Assembly: GCF_001299635.1 (NCBI RefSeq) | Contig: NZ_JRHN01000043.1 | Coordinates: 146,314-210,313 of the forward strand | DNA length: 64,000 bases | Source: Clostridioides difficile | Lineage (GTDB): Bacteria > Bacillota > Clostridia > Peptostreptococcales > Peptostreptococcaceae | Reading direction: 5' to 3' | Part shown: piece by piece, positions 18,869 through 27,725 of the stretch | How the letters are laid out: every line of letters begins with the position of its first letter | How positions within the stretch are numbered: the stretch's first letter is position 1 | Position numbers and translations under genes: made by a program | The notes under the pieces: model-generated | The model's input: only the letters and a program-made list of their open reading frames with translations | What the model was told of the DNA's origin: nothing | Databases searched by the model: none

Positions 18869-19064
18869 TTAACTCACCACCATTCATTTTATATTTATAG
18901 ACAATAATTTAAATAGCTATGTTTCAACATTCTATATAATCTTCAACTCAATATATCTAAAAAATCTATCTTCTATTTATATTATTTTTAATCCACAAGC
19001 TATAAGTATCTATTTCTAAAACAAAGAATATTAATCGATATATAAACGTAAATTTATAAACTTT

Positions 19065-19200
19065 TTAACGATATGTATTTGACAAGTAATCAAACAATAT
19101 AAATTGGAATACATGTAATGAAAAGCCTGAAACTGTTACTATATAAATAGTACCATATACAATTATTAATATATAATTGAATAGTATATAGTTAGATTTT
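19065..19200 (-). pseudogene. Decayed C-terminal fragment of an MFS carrier gene
   Basis: The minus-strand translation contains TIYIVTVSGFSLHVFQF, clearly related to TIGIAAALGFSPDVFQF near the C-terminus of the intact MFS gene at 19444-20706. At DNA level, 19101-19152 aligns with 19594-19645 at about 41 of 52 bases by hand count. The remnant then stops (SNTYR, 19065) where the intact gene continues IDTYGNKGY. No upstream part of the gene is recognisable between 19200 and 19443, so this is a degraded paralogue rather than a functional small gene. Confidence 0.6.
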
Positions 19201-19443
19201 AAATTTTCGTATTTATTATGAGGTGTAAAATTGAGTACAATTACCACCTATTTTTAAAATTCTTTTAATTTAAATTAAATAGGTTTATGTAAATATATAA
19301 ATAGATGATAATTGCTACTCAATTCCAGACCTTTAGGGGTAACTTTATACTAAAACCTAGAAAACTTGATAACATTTTGGTGTGTTGCACTTTAAATTTT
19401 AAGTATTGCTATAAAACTTAATAATTTGGTATTTTTACAATAT
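19201..19443. other. Non-coding stretch after the MFS gene
   Basis: Together with 18869-19064 this makes up the 575-base gap around the pseudogene. I see no open frame with a ribosome binding site and no convincing hairpin with a T-run for either neighbour. Confidence 0.4.
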
Positions 19444-20706
19444 TTATGCTTCTAACTTACTTTCTCTTTTCTTCTTAACTTTTAATATATATAAACAAGA
19501 TAGTATACCAATTATTAGAATTGCTATCTGGAATATAAATGTATATGTGTAACCTTTATTACCATAAGTATCTATCCAGTGTCCTATTAATGCAAATTGG
19601 AATACATCTGGTGAAAATCCTAAAGCTGCTGCTATACCTATAGTAGTTGCTGAATATTTAACTGGAACTTTTACTTCATCTTGAACTGCATAGTATATAC
19701 CTTTTCCCATGTAACCTAATATGCCTACTACAAATGTCAAAGCTATAAATATAGTCATTGGAGTAGATGCAGGTAATACTAGGAATAAAACTATTACTGC
19801 TATACCAAATACATATATTGGTAGTAGTACTTTTGTAGGTGATTTTACTTTATCTGCACAATATCCTCCAAATGGTGCTCCAAACAATTTTAGACCATGT
19901 TGTCTTATTATTGCTAATGCCCCAGACAATGCCACAGAACCTCCAAGTACTGATGTTATATATGGTGTAAAATAAGACATTGTAACTGTGAATGAATATA
20001 CACAGAATATGCTTATTCCTACTAGCCAAGTGTTTGGTGATTTTAGTACTGTCATAAAATCACCAGCAGACATTTTTTCACTTGCTTCTTCTTCTTTGTC
20101 TTCTCTGATATCTACATCTTTAATTACAAACCATAATACTGGACACATTACTATTGATAATATTCCTAAAGATATCATTACCCATCTCATACCCAATACA
20201 GGAGTTGAAAAGCATGTATAAATATATAAGAATATTGCTCCCATTACTACGCCAGAAACTCCAACCATAGCTTCATTGAATCCATAAACTTTACCTTGAT
20301 TATCTTTTCCTATAACTCTAAGTATTTTTACCATAGAAGGATAGTTCATAACTAATGATGTGATTGCACAACCTACCCAAGTTGCAACTGCAAACGGATA
20401 GTTCATGTTAAATGCAAATGCAAATGATACTAATCCATTAAGAAATATAGAACCTAAAATTATCTTTCTATAATCAAATCTATCTGCTAACCAACCCCCT
20501 ATAGGAGCTCCAAATATATTCCCTAATCCATAAATCGTAAGTAGAAAACCTAGTTGAGTATTTGTACACTCTAATGCTTTTAAGATTGGATCATATAATG
20601 TATATTGGATAAATGGTATAATATAAACTAATTCCCAAGATATTGCTATAATAACAAGTTGAAACATTAACTTTCCAAACTTTATACCGTTCCCTTTTTC
20701 TCCCAT
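19444..20706 (-). CDS. Major facilitator superfamily transporter
   Basis: 420 residues with 12 predicted helices. The loop-2 motif GGWLADRFDYRK (MFS motif A) is clear, and GGYCADKVKSPTK is its C-half counterpart. The pattern resembles the organophosphate/oxalate-formate antiporter-like branch. It is the last gene of a unit with an aminotransferase, phosphate butyryltransferase and butyrate kinase (23-29 nt gaps). It probably imports the amino acid or exports the acid product; this is inference. GAGGG precedes the ATG. A decayed paralogue lies just downstream. Confidence 0.85.
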   Translation of the reverse strand: MGEKGNGIKFGKLMFQLVIIAISWELVYIIPFIQYTLYDPILKALECTNTQLGFLLTIYGLGNIFGAPIGGWLADRFDYRKIILGSIFLNGLVSFAFAFNMNYPFAVATWVGCAITSLVMNYPSMVKILRVIGKDNQGKVYGFNEAMVGVSGVVMGAIFLYIYTCFSTPVLGMRWVMISLGILSIVMCPVLWFVIKDVDIREDKEEEASEKMSAGDFMTVLKSPNTWLVGISIFCVYSFTVTMSYFTPYITSVLGGSVALSGALAIIRQHGLKLFGAPFGGYCADKVKSPTKVLLPIYVFGIAVIVLFLVLPASTPMTIFIALTFVVGILGYMGKGIYYAVQDEVKVPVKYSATTIGIAAALGFSPDVFQFALIGHWIDTYGNKGYTYTFIFQIAILIIGILSCLYILKVKKKRESKLEA

Positions 20707-20729
20707 ATTTAAGCCCTCACTTTTTATAT

Positions 20730-21938
20730 TTATTCACAAGCATAATTGAGTTCTTTTTTTATAACTTCTGCAAGTATTTGAATTCCATCAACTATTTGTT
20801 CTTCTGACATAGTTGTATAGTTAAGTCTCATAGTGTTCTTTGGTCCATTATTTGCAAAGAATGACTCTCCAGAAACGTATGCAACTCCAGCATCAATAGC
20901 TTTGTCTAGTAAATCATCTACATTTATGTTTTCAGGAAGCTCAACCCATATAAACATTCCTCCATCTGGCTCTGTATATTTAGCTTCTTCTGGAAAATGT
21001 TTTTTCATAGCATCTAACATCAATAAACATCTTTTTTTGTACTCAGCTCTTATTTTTTCTATATGTTCATTTAAATTATATTTCTTTAAGAATTCTATTA
21101 CTTGTACTTGAGAAAATTGATTTGATTGTAAATCTATACCTTGTTTTAAAAGTTCTGCTTTATCTATGATGTCTACATTACCACACATCCAAGCAACTCT
21201 AAACCCTGGACATAATACTTTTGAAAATGAACCTAAGTATAATACTTTATCTTTAGTATCAAGAGATTTAAGTGTAGGTAGAGGCTCTGGTGTAAATCTT
21301 ATTTCTCCATAAGGATTATCTTCTATTACTATGACATCATACTTATTCACGACTTCCATAAAATCTTTTCTTCTTTGTAAAGACCATGTTTTTCCTGTAG
21401 GATTTTGAAATGTTGGTATTACATAGATTACCTTTATGTTAGAATTTTCAGATAATAATTTATCCAAATCATCTGTTACCATTCCTTCATCATCAGTATC
21501 TACTCCTAAAAAATCACATTCATAAGGTCTAAATGCATTTATTGCACCTAAGTAACTTGGATTTTCTGTAACTACTATGTCTCCTTTTTCTAATAAAATC
21601 ATAGCACTAAGAGATATACCTTGTTGTGAGCCAGTAGTTATTATGATATTTTCTGCTTTTGTATCAATATTTTCTTCTTCCTTCATTCTTTTTACTAATA
21701 ACTCCAATAACTCATCTTCACCTTTAGTAGGTCCATATGCTAAAGCAAATTTGCCTCTTTCACTAAGTACTTTTTGAGTTACTTCACTTATCTCTTCTAT
21801 TGGAAATAAGTTTGGGTCAGGAAGTCCTGCAGCAAAAGATATAACAGTACCACCACTTGCCACCTTCTGAGCTATTTTCTTTTGAGAAGCTCTTATAGCT
21901 GAAGCTTTTACCATATCCATTCTTTTTGCATATTTCAT
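20730..21938 (-). CDS. PLP-dependent class I/II aminotransferase (2-aminoadipate/aromatic/branched-chain type)
   Basis: 402 residues, fold type I. Lys240 in YLGSFSKVLCPGFRVAW binds PLP; SFAAGLPDPNLFP, TTGSQQGISL, PTFQNPTGKTW and EDNPYGEIRF are family motifs of the LysN/MocR-aminotransferase group. It would convert an amino acid to its 2-oxo acid, feeding the ferredoxin-linked oxidoreductase upstream in the cluster. TAAGGAGGAG precedes the ATG. The exact amino acid cannot be read from sequence; branched-chain or aromatic substrates are plausible. Confidence 0.88.
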   Translation of the reverse strand: MKYAKRMDMVKASAIRASQKKIAQKVASGGTVISFAAGLPDPNLFPIEEISEVTQKVLSERGKFALAYGPTKGEDELLELLVKRMKEEENIDTKAENIIITTGSQQGISLSAMILLEKGDIVVTENPSYLGAINAFRPYECDFLGVDTDDEGMVTDDLDKLLSENSNIKVIYVIPTFQNPTGKTWSLQRRKDFMEVVNKYDVIVIEDNPYGEIRFTPEPLPTLKSLDTKDKVLYLGSFSKVLCPGFRVAWMCGNVDIIDKAELLKQGIDLQSNQFSQVQVIEFLKKYNLNEHIEKIRAEYKKRCLLMLDAMKKHFPEEAKYTEPDGGMFIWVELPENINVDDLLDKAIDAGVAYVSGESFFANNGPKNTMRLNYTTMSEEQIVDGIQILAEVIKKELNYACE

Positions 21939-21967
21939 AATACTTTCTCCTCCTTAATAATAATTTC

Positions 21968-22861
21968 TTATTGTGACGCTAAGCATGCTAATGCTATTGA
22001 ATTTATTTTAATTTCAGCTGTATCAGAACGTGAACCTAAAATTATTGGATTTGTTGCTCCTAAAACTATACCAGCCCACTTAGCTTGATTAAATCTAAGC
22101 CATGATTTTCCTAATATATTCCCTGCTTCTATATTTGGAAATACTAGCAAATCAACATCACCAGCTATATTACTTTTAATACCTTTATGTTCTGCTGCAT
22201 GTGCATCAAATGCCACATCAAATGCTATCGGACCCTCTGCTATACATTTTGGTATTTCTCCTGATTTTTCCATTTCTACAAGTAGGTTTGCATCTACTGT
22301 AGATTGTATTTTATGATCTACCATTTCATTTGCAGTAAGTATAGCAGTTTTAGGATTTTCCATTCCTATACTCTTCATAGTAAGAAGTGCATTTATCATT
22401 ATATCTTTTTTTTGATTTAAATTTGGTGATACATTTATACCACTATCAGTGCAATAAAGAAGTTTGTGATATTGAGGTAATTCATATACTGCAAGTAAAC
22501 TCAATAATCTCCCTGTTCTAAGACCTGTTTCTTTATTTAATATAGCTCTCATATAGACACTCGTATTAACTAATCCCTTCATAAGAACTTTAGCCTCTTT
22601 ATTCTTAACTATCTCTACAGCTTTTTTAACTGATTCATCAGGATTTTGACATCCTATTATCTCGTGACCTTTTAATCCAATTTCTTTTGATATATTTTCT
22701 ATTTTATCCTTGTCTCCTACAAGAATTGGCTTTATAATATTTAAATCTGTTGCTGATTTTACAGCCTTTAATACTTCTTTATCTTCTGCAACAGCAACAC
22801 TTACAATAACAGGTTCAAGCTTTTTAGCCTCTTCTAATAAATTATTAAAATCTTTTAACAT
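21968..22861 (-). CDS. ptb: Phosphate butyryltransferase
   Basis: 297 residues. It converts an acyl-CoA (butyryl- or branched-chain acyl-CoA) plus Pi to acyl phosphate and CoA. Visible family elements are PILVGDKDKIENISKEIGL, VLMKGLVNTSVYMRAIL, EGPIAFDVAFDAHAAEHKGI and VFPNIEAGNILGKSW. It follows butyrate kinase by 17 nt, the partner that makes ATP from the acyl phosphate. AGGAGAG precedes the ATG. Co-location with a 2-oxoacid oxidoreductase suggests isobutyryl- or isovaleryl-type substrates rather than butyrate. Confidence 0.93.
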   Translation of the reverse strand: MLKDFNNLLEEAKKLEPVIVSVAVAEDKEVLKAVKSATDLNIIKPILVGDKDKIENISKEIGLKGHEIIGCQNPDESVKKAVEIVKNKEAKVLMKGLVNTSVYMRAILNKETGLRTGRLLSLLAVYELPQYHKLLYCTDSGINVSPNLNQKKDIMINALLTMKSIGMENPKTAILTANEMVDHKIQSTVDANLLVEMEKSGEIPKCIAEGPIAFDVAFDAHAAEHKGIKSNIAGDVDLLVFPNIEAGNILGKSWLRFNQAKWAGIVLGATNPIILGSRSDTAEIKINSIALACLASQ

Positions 22862-22878
22862 ACTCTCTCTCCTAAATA

Positions 22879-23937
22879 TTAATAAGTTTTTGCTATTTCT
22901 TCTCCTTTAAGTACTCTAAGTGCTCCAAGAGCAAGTGCTTCCATTTCCATTTCTCCTGGAACTGTTTCTACTGGTGCCAAATATGAAACTTTTTCTATTA
23001 CTCCTTTAACTACCATTTCCGAATGTGATATCCCCCCAGTTAAAATAATTCTATCTACATTCCCTGAAAGTGAAGCTCCATACATAGATATTTCTTTTGC
23101 TATTTGATAAATAAATGCATCCATTATAAGTTTTGCCTTTTTATCACCATCATTAATTCTATTCTCAATTTCTATCATATCCTTAGTTCCTAAGTAATCG
23201 TACATTCCTCCAATTGAACTTACTTTTGCGACCATTTCATCATGAGTATATTTTCCAGAGTAACACAATTCTACAAGAGGATATGCAAGTAATCCACCAC
23301 TTCTTTCTGGAGAAAATGGACCATCAGATCTTCCACCACTTCCATCAATCATTTTCCCTCGTTTATGTGCTACAATTGATATCCCTGAACCTAGATGGGC
23401 TACAATAAAGTTATAATCCTCGTATTTTCCACCTAGTTTTTGTGCAATTTTTCTTGAAACAGCTTTATGGTTTAATGCATGTAACCAACTAGCTTTTTCT
23501 ATGTCTGAAATTCCTGTAATCCTTGATACATCATCAAACTCATCTACAGAAACTGGATCTACTACAAATGATTGTACTCCTATTTCATCTGCTATAGTCT
23601 TAGCCAATAATGCACCTAGATTAGAGGCATGTTCTCCATTTATCTCATTTCTCATATCCTCAATCATTTCTTCACTAACAGTATAAGTGCCGCCTTTTAT
23701 AGCTTTCATAAGTCCACCACGTCCAACTACTGCATCAAAAGAATTTATACTATGATTCTCACTACTTAAGATATCCACTATTAATTGTTTTCTATAGTCA
23801 TATTCATCAAATACTTTAGAAAATTTTTTTAAATCCTCTCTTGTATGAGTTATATTTTTTTTCAAAACTTCATTTTCATCTTGGAAAACAGAAATCTTTG
23901 TAGATGTACCACCAGGATTTATTACTAAAACTTTCAA
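22879..23937 (-). CDS. buk: Butyrate kinase (branched-chain acyl kinase candidate)
   Basis: 352 residues of the acetate-kinase/ASKHA fold: INPGGTSTKISVF (phosphate 1), VGRGGLMKAIKGGTY, FIVAHLGSGISIVAHKRGKMIDGSGG and ILTGGISHSEMV (adenosine). It makes ATP by substrate-level phosphorylation from acyl phosphate. It starts at TTG (23935-23937) after GGGGGTG. It is the first gene of the buk-ptb-aminotransferase-MFS unit; two AGAAC-N3-GTTCT palindromes lie in its upstream region (23963-24023), so it probably has its own regulated promoter. Confidence 0.94.
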   Translation of the reverse strand: MKVLVINPGGTSTKISVFQDENEVLKKNITHTREDLKKFSKVFDEYDYRKQLIVDILSSENHSINSFDAVVGRGGLMKAIKGGTYTVSEEMIEDMRNEINGEHASNLGALLAKTIADEIGVQSFVVDPVSVDEFDDVSRITGISDIEKASWLHALNHKAVSRKIAQKLGGKYEDYNFIVAHLGSGISIVAHKRGKMIDGSGGRSDGPFSPERSGGLLAYPLVELCYSGKYTHDEMVAKVSSIGGMYDYLGTKDMIEIENRINDGDKKAKLIMDAFIYQIAKEISMYGASLSGNVDRIILTGGISHSEMVVKGVIEKVSYLAPVETVPGEMEMEALALGALRVLKGEEIAKTY

Positions 23938-23962
23938 TTTAACACCCCCAGTTTCACTATAT

Positions 23963-23975
23963 AGAACACCGTTCT
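23963..23975. promoter_or_regulatory. Palindromic operator candidate, copy 1
   Basis: AGAACACCGTTCT, arms AGAAC/GTTCT, 26 bases upstream of the buk TTG start. Same core as copies at 24011 and 26777. A TATAGT that could be a -10 lies immediately downstream. Confidence 0.6.
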
Positions 23976-24010
23976 GATATTTCGTTTCGAAAAGTTACGT
24001 CCTACTACTC

Positions 24011-24023
24011 AGAACGACGTTCT
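24011..24023. promoter_or_regulatory. Palindromic operator candidate, copy 2
   Basis: AGAACGACGTTCT; centre 48 bp from copy 1. Both copies sit in the 156-bp gap between the gamma-subunit stop and buk. Confidence 0.6.
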
Positions 24024-24093
24024 ATATTTTATTAATTAAATACTAACATATAAAAATAAGTATTTCAATAATTATTTTAAATATTTAAAATAT

Positions 24094-24633
24094 TCACTTA
24101 TAATCATACCCAGCTTCAAATGCTTCTATGTTTTTGGCATTAAACTTGCCTTTTCCTTGATTTTCAAAGTATTCGCACATACCCTTTTCAAATTCTTCCT
24201 TTGTAAATAAATCTAAATTTTTTACCATAACACCTAACATACAAATATTAGCAGCTTTTTCATTACCTAAATTTTGTGCGATTTCAGTAACAGGTGCTTT
24301 TATAACATTTATATCTTCTCTATATTTTCTATCCTTACTTACTAGTGATTCATTGACAAACATATAACCATTTTCTTTCATTAAACTTTCATACTTATCT
24401 ACTGATACACTATTCATTCCTAATAATATATCTGGATTTTTTACACAAGGATTTGCAATTTTCTCATCACTTACAACAACATTACAATTTGCACTTCCTC
24501 CTCTCATCTCATTTCCGTAAGATGGGAACCATGTAATTTTCTTATCTGCTTTATATGCAACATACATTATAATTTTTCCTGCTGTAAGAACTCCCTGTCC
24601 TCCAAAACCAGCACATATGATTTCATTTAACAT
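24094..24633 (-). CDS. 2-oxoacid:ferredoxin oxidoreductase, gamma subunit
   Basis: 179 residues, the CoA-binding gamma domain. The N-terminal CAGFGGQGVLTAGKIIMYVA and RGGSANCNVVVSDEKIANP are family signatures. Forms a complex with the alpha, beta and ferredoxin-like delta subunits encoded directly upstream and oxidises a 2-oxo acid to acyl-CoA, CO2 and reduced ferredoxin. GGAGG precedes the ATG. Separate alpha/beta/gamma/delta genes fit the VOR/KOR types; branched-chain specificity (VOR) is suggested by ptb-buk. Confidence 0.92.
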   Translation of the reverse strand: MLNEIICAGFGGQGVLTAGKIIMYVAYKADKKITWFPSYGNEMRGGSANCNVVVSDEKIANPCVKNPDILLGMNSVSVDKYESLMKENGYMFVNESLVSKDRKYREDINVIKAPVTEIAQNLGNEKAANICMLGVMVKNLDLFTKEEFEKGMCEYFENQGKGKFNAKNIEAFEAGYDYK

Positions 24634-24645
24634 ATCATTTCCTCC

Positions 24646-25365
24646 CTAATCAATAAATTCTCCAAGTGGATACTTTGGAACAAGTTCATTTTCGATTCTC
24701 TTCATAGCATCTACTGGCTTTAACCCCCAGTTTGTTGGGCATGGTACAAGTACTTCTATTAAACAAAAACCTTTATTTTCTTTTTGTTTTTCCAGTGCTT
24801 TTTTGATGTATCTTTTTGTTGTATTTATTTCTTTAGGGTTAGTTATTGTTCCTCTTGCTAGATACGCTATATCCAAATTACCCATAACTTTTACAACATC
24901 AAATGTTGAACCATGATCTGCGTAATTTCTACCATTTGGAGTAGAAGCTGTATATTGACCTTCTATAGTAGTTGGGGCCATTTGACCACCTGTCATTGCA
25001 AACATATTATTGTTCATAACAAGGAATATAACATTATCATTTCTAGTAGCAGCTGACATAGTTTCCCCAAGCCCTATCGCATAAGCTCCACCATCTCCAG
25101 CTATTGTAAATATATATTTATCTGGTCTAACTCTTTTCATAGCTGCCATTGCTGCACCCATTTTACCATGTGGTGGAACGACAACATCTACATTCATACT
25201 AAATTGAAACATATGATTACAACCTATATCTGAACATATAATTGTATCTTGACATATATCCATTTCTGTTAATACTTCTCCAATAATTCTATCGACTATA
25301 GAGTGTCCACAGCCTCCACAGAACATATTTTCACACATCATTATTGCTGGTGCTTTCTTAGCCAT
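24646..25365 (-). CDS. 2-oxoacid:ferredoxin oxidoreductase, beta (TPP-binding) subunit
   Basis: 239 residues. The TPP motif begins AGDGGAYAIGLGE (about residue 90) and ends MNNNMFAMTGGQ (about 118-129). N-terminal CENMFCGGCGHS provides conserved cysteines. CPTNWGLKP near the C-terminus matches the beta subunit family. It ends 12 nt before the gamma gene and begins 2 nt after alpha, so translation is tightly coupled. Confidence 0.93.
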   Translation of the reverse strand: MAKKAPAIMMCENMFCGGCGHSIVDRIIGEVLTEMDICQDTIICSDIGCNHMFQFSMNVDVVVPPHGKMGAAMAAMKRVRPDKYIFTIAGDGGAYAIGLGETMSAATRNDNVIFLVMNNNMFAMTGGQMAPTTIEGQYTASTPNGRNYADHGSTFDVVKVMGNLDIAYLARGTITNPKEINTTKRYIKKALEKQKENKGFCLIEVLVPCPTNWGLKPVDAMKRIENELVPKYPLGEFID

Positions 25366-25367
25366 AA

Positions 25368-26444
25368 TTAAAATACCTCCTCTTGCTTAGCTTTTCCATC
25401 TATAATCTGTTGAGCAAAATCTATCAATTGATTTACTTCTGCCATATATTGAGCTGTTGCTACTGAATATACTGGGAATCTATTATCACATGCTATAATT
25501 ACATCTTCCTTCATTTGTGCCATCATGTTCATTTCAACTGTTACAAGACCTTTTAGTGAATCATTCAATTTTTTAAATGCTTTTCTTGGGTAAGGCCACA
25601 ATGTTTTTGGTCTTATTAATCCTAATTTTATTCCTTTTGCTCTAGCATCTCTAACTGCACCTTCTGCTATTCTTGATGAAATCCCATATGCTACAAATAC
25701 TACATCAGCATCTTCTATCTCTATTTCTTCCCATCTTTGTTCATTTTCTTGAACTTTTCTCATTTTTTCTATATAGCCTTTTTGCCATGTATCTTGGTCT
25801 TCAAAATATGTTATATCAGTTATAACTTTATTTTTTTCTCCTACAGGTGTTCCTTTTGCTGCCCATGGAGCTTTATCTTTATCATACTCTTTCATTGGTG
25901 GGGCTATACAAGGCTCTACCATTTGACCTATTGTAGCATCAGAAAGTATAAGCACTGGATGCATATATTTCTCAGCTAATTCAAAAGACTCATATGCCAT
26001 ATCCATATTTTCTTGAACACTATTAGGTGCCAATACAATTAAATGATAATCTCCATTTCCTCCACCTTTTACAGCTTGCCAATAGTTATCTTGACCTGCT
26101 CCTATAAATCCATCACCTATACCATATCTTTGTACACATGCTACAACTGCTGGCAAACCAGCTGATACCCAGTATGCGATGCCTTCTTGTTTTAATGAAA
26201 ATCCTGGCCCAGATGAAGAAGTCATAGCTCTTGCTCCAAGTGCACTTGCTCCCATAACCATATTTACACTGGCTATTTCTGATTCACCTTGAATAAATAC
26301 TCCTCCTACTTCTTTTTGTCTCCATGCCATCATTTCTAATATTTCTGATTGTGGTGTTATTGGATAACCTGCATAAAATCTACAGCCACCACGTATAGCA
26401 CCTTCTGCTAAAGCTTCATTTCCCTTAATTAATAAACTCTGCAT
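25368..26444 (-). CDS. 2-oxoacid:ferredoxin oxidoreductase, alpha subunit
   Basis: 358 residues. N-terminal GNEALAEGAIRGGCRFYAGYPITPQSEILE is the alpha-domain hallmark; FIQGESEIASVNMVMGASALGARAMTSSSGPGFSL carries the TPP-interacting Glu and the conserved Ser-Gly turn. The C-terminal ~100 residues form domain II. The ATG at 26442-26444 is preceded by GGAGGGG; a TTG six codons earlier overlaps the ribosome binding site. Second gene of the operon that begins with the ferredoxin subunit. Confidence 0.93.
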   Translation of the reverse strand: MQSLLIKGNEALAEGAIRGGCRFYAGYPITPQSEILEMMAWRQKEVGGVFIQGESEIASVNMVMGASALGARAMTSSSGPGFSLKQEGIAYWVSAGLPAVVACVQRYGIGDGFIGAGQDNYWQAVKGGGNGDYHLIVLAPNSVQENMDMAYESFELAEKYMHPVLILSDATIGQMVEPCIAPPMKEYDKDKAPWAAKGTPVGEKNKVITDITYFEDQDTWQKGYIEKMRKVQENEQRWEEIEIEDADVVFVAYGISSRIAEGAVRDARAKGIKLGLIRPKTLWPYPRKAFKKLNDSLKGLVTVEMNMMAQMKEDVIIACDNRFPVYSVATAQYMAEVNQLIDFAQQIIDGKAKQEEVF

Positions 26445-26473
26445 ACTTTTTCTCCCCTCCAATAAAATATAGT

Positions 26474-26671
26474 TTATAATATCTCAAATACTAAATCAGG
26501 ACACATTGTATAACAAGCGCCACATTGAATGCATTTTTCTTCATCAACTTTGATAGTTACAAAGCCTTTTTTATTTGTGTAATCAGAAAGACTTATTGCA
26601 TCTTTTTTACAAGCTTCAATACAAAGATAACACCCCTTACATCTTTCAACACTCAACTTGACTTTTTCCAT
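26474..26671 (-). CDS. 2-oxoacid:ferredoxin oxidoreductase, delta (2x[4Fe-4S] ferredoxin) subunit
   Basis: 65 residues with two complete [4Fe-4S] motifs, CKGCYLCIEAC (residues 11-21) and CIQCGACYTMCP. It is the electron-transfer subunit of the adjacent complex and the first gene of the unit. A weak -35 (GTGTGG, 26768-26773) and good -10 (TATAAT, 26745-26750) with 17-bp spacing lie upstream. Confidence 0.93.
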   Translation of the reverse strand: MEKVKLSVERCKGCYLCIEACKKDAISLSDYTNKKGFVTIKVDEEKCIQCGACYTMCPDLVFEIL

Positions 26672-26744
26672 TTCTTAAATCTCCCCTTTATGTAATATTT
26701 TTTTACTTAATTTTAAATATATAATATTTATATTTTATATAGAC

Positions 26745-26789
26745 ATTATATATGCTTCAGCATTGTTCCACACTTTAGAACATCGTTCT
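26745..26789 (-). promoter_or_regulatory. Promoter of the oxidoreductase operon with operator copy 3
   Basis: -10 TATAAT (26745-26750), 17-bp spacer, poor -35 GTGTGG (26768-26773). The palindrome AGAACATCGTTCT (26777-26789 on the plus strand) ends 3 bp upstream of that -35, a position typical of an activator site. The adjacent IclR-family gene is the obvious candidate regulator. Confidence 0.55.
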
Positions 26790-26876
26790 ATTTTGTATTG
26801 CTTAATTAAAAGATAACACATTCGCTTATATATTTCAACAACATTTTAAATTTTAAGAATATTTAATTTTTGATTA

Positions 26877-26942
26877 AATAAAAAGAGGTCACATTTAAAC
26901 TGATATTCACAAATAACAATTTAAATATAACCTCTTTTTATT
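26877..26942 (-). terminator. Terminator of the IclR-family gene
   Basis: Perfect 13-bp outer arms AATAAAAAGAGGT/ACCTCTTTTTATT (26877-26889, 26930-26942) plus inner ATTTAAA/TTTAAAT. T-rich tail on the minus strand; lies 15 nt after the stop codon. Confidence 0.8.
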
Positions 26943-26957
26943 GTTTCGATTAAAAAA

Positions 26958-27725
26958 TTATCTAAAAAGCTCAGATATACTTTTTGCAGTTTCCATAACT
27001 CTTTTAATTTTATACTCAAAATCTCCTTCTCTCATTCTTATAGTTGGACCAGATAAACTTATTGCTGCAATAGCTTTATTATCTTTATCTAAAATAGGTG
27101 CTCCAATACAAGTTAGCCCATGTTCTAATTCCTCATCATCTATGGCATATCCTTGCTCTTTTATTTTTGCTAAAAAAAGCATCATATCATCCCAATTATC
27201 AATTGTATGCTCTGTGTATTTGTGTATTGGTGTCTTTCTATATTTTTCAAAGTCTATAGAATCATTAAATGCCATAAGACATTTTCCAACTGCTGAACAA
27301 TAACATTCGCTACTGGAGCCAACTGATGGATTTACTGAGAGTAGCTGATTTGAACCATATTCTTTATGTATTATTATACTTCTTGGAGAATCTTGAGCTC
27401 TTTCTTCTAATATAGATACATTAACCACTTCGTTAAATTCTTGATTTAATTTTTTCGTATATGGTTTTACTATTTCATTCAATGACATTTTTTCTCCCAC
27501 AACCATACCTATTGCATATAAATTTATTCCTAGCCAATACTTACCATTTTCTGTGTTTTGTATAACAAAACCCTTGTTTTCAAGAGTGACTAAAGTTCTA
27601 TGTACAGTACTTTTATATACTCCCATAGCTTTACTTATTTCAGTTATTCCCATTTCTCTCTTTTCATGATACAATAGCAAAATTATGTCTAGGGCTCTAT
27701 CTAATGCATTTATTATTTCTCCCAT
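26958..27725 (-). CDS. IclR-family transcriptional regulator
   Basis: 255 residues. N-terminal winged HTH (about 5-65: REMGITEISKAMGVYKSTVHRTLVTLENKGFV) and C-terminal IclR effector domain (~75-250; SVGSSSECYCSAVGKCLMAF, GLTCIGAPILDKDNKAIAAISLSGP). Start ATG at 27723-27725; a TTG two codons earlier is closer to AGGAGG and equally possible. It sits directly upstream of the oxidoreductase operon in the same orientation but with a terminator between. It is probably the regulator acting at the AGAAC-N3-GTTCT sites. Confidence 0.9.
   Translation of the reverse strand: MGEIINALDRALDIILLLYHEKREMGITEISKAMGVYKSTVHRTLVTLENKGFVIQNTENGKYWLGINLYAIGMVVGEKMSLNEIVKPYTKKLNQEFNEVVNVSILEERAQDSPRSIIIHKEYGSNQLLSVNPSVGSSSECYCSAVGKCLMAFNDSIDFEKYRKTPIHKYTEHTIDNWDDMMLFLAKIKEQGYAIDDEELEHGLTCIGAPILDKDNKAIAAISLSGPTIRMREGDFEYKIKRVMETAKSISELFR

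Noticed and set aside
19065..19247. A functional 60-residue membrane protein
   Set aside because: Its conserved part matches the C-terminus of the neighbouring MFS gene and it lacks a good start context; better explained as a gene remnant.
24038..24065. Terminator after the gamma-subunit gene
   Set aside because: AAATACT/AGTATTT arms are short and A+T-only; too weak in this background.
23963..26789. LexA (SOS) boxes
   Set aside because: The arms resemble GAAC...GTTC, but the spacing is 3 bases instead of the 4 of Gram-positive LexA sites, and the neighbouring genes are catabolic, not DNA repair.
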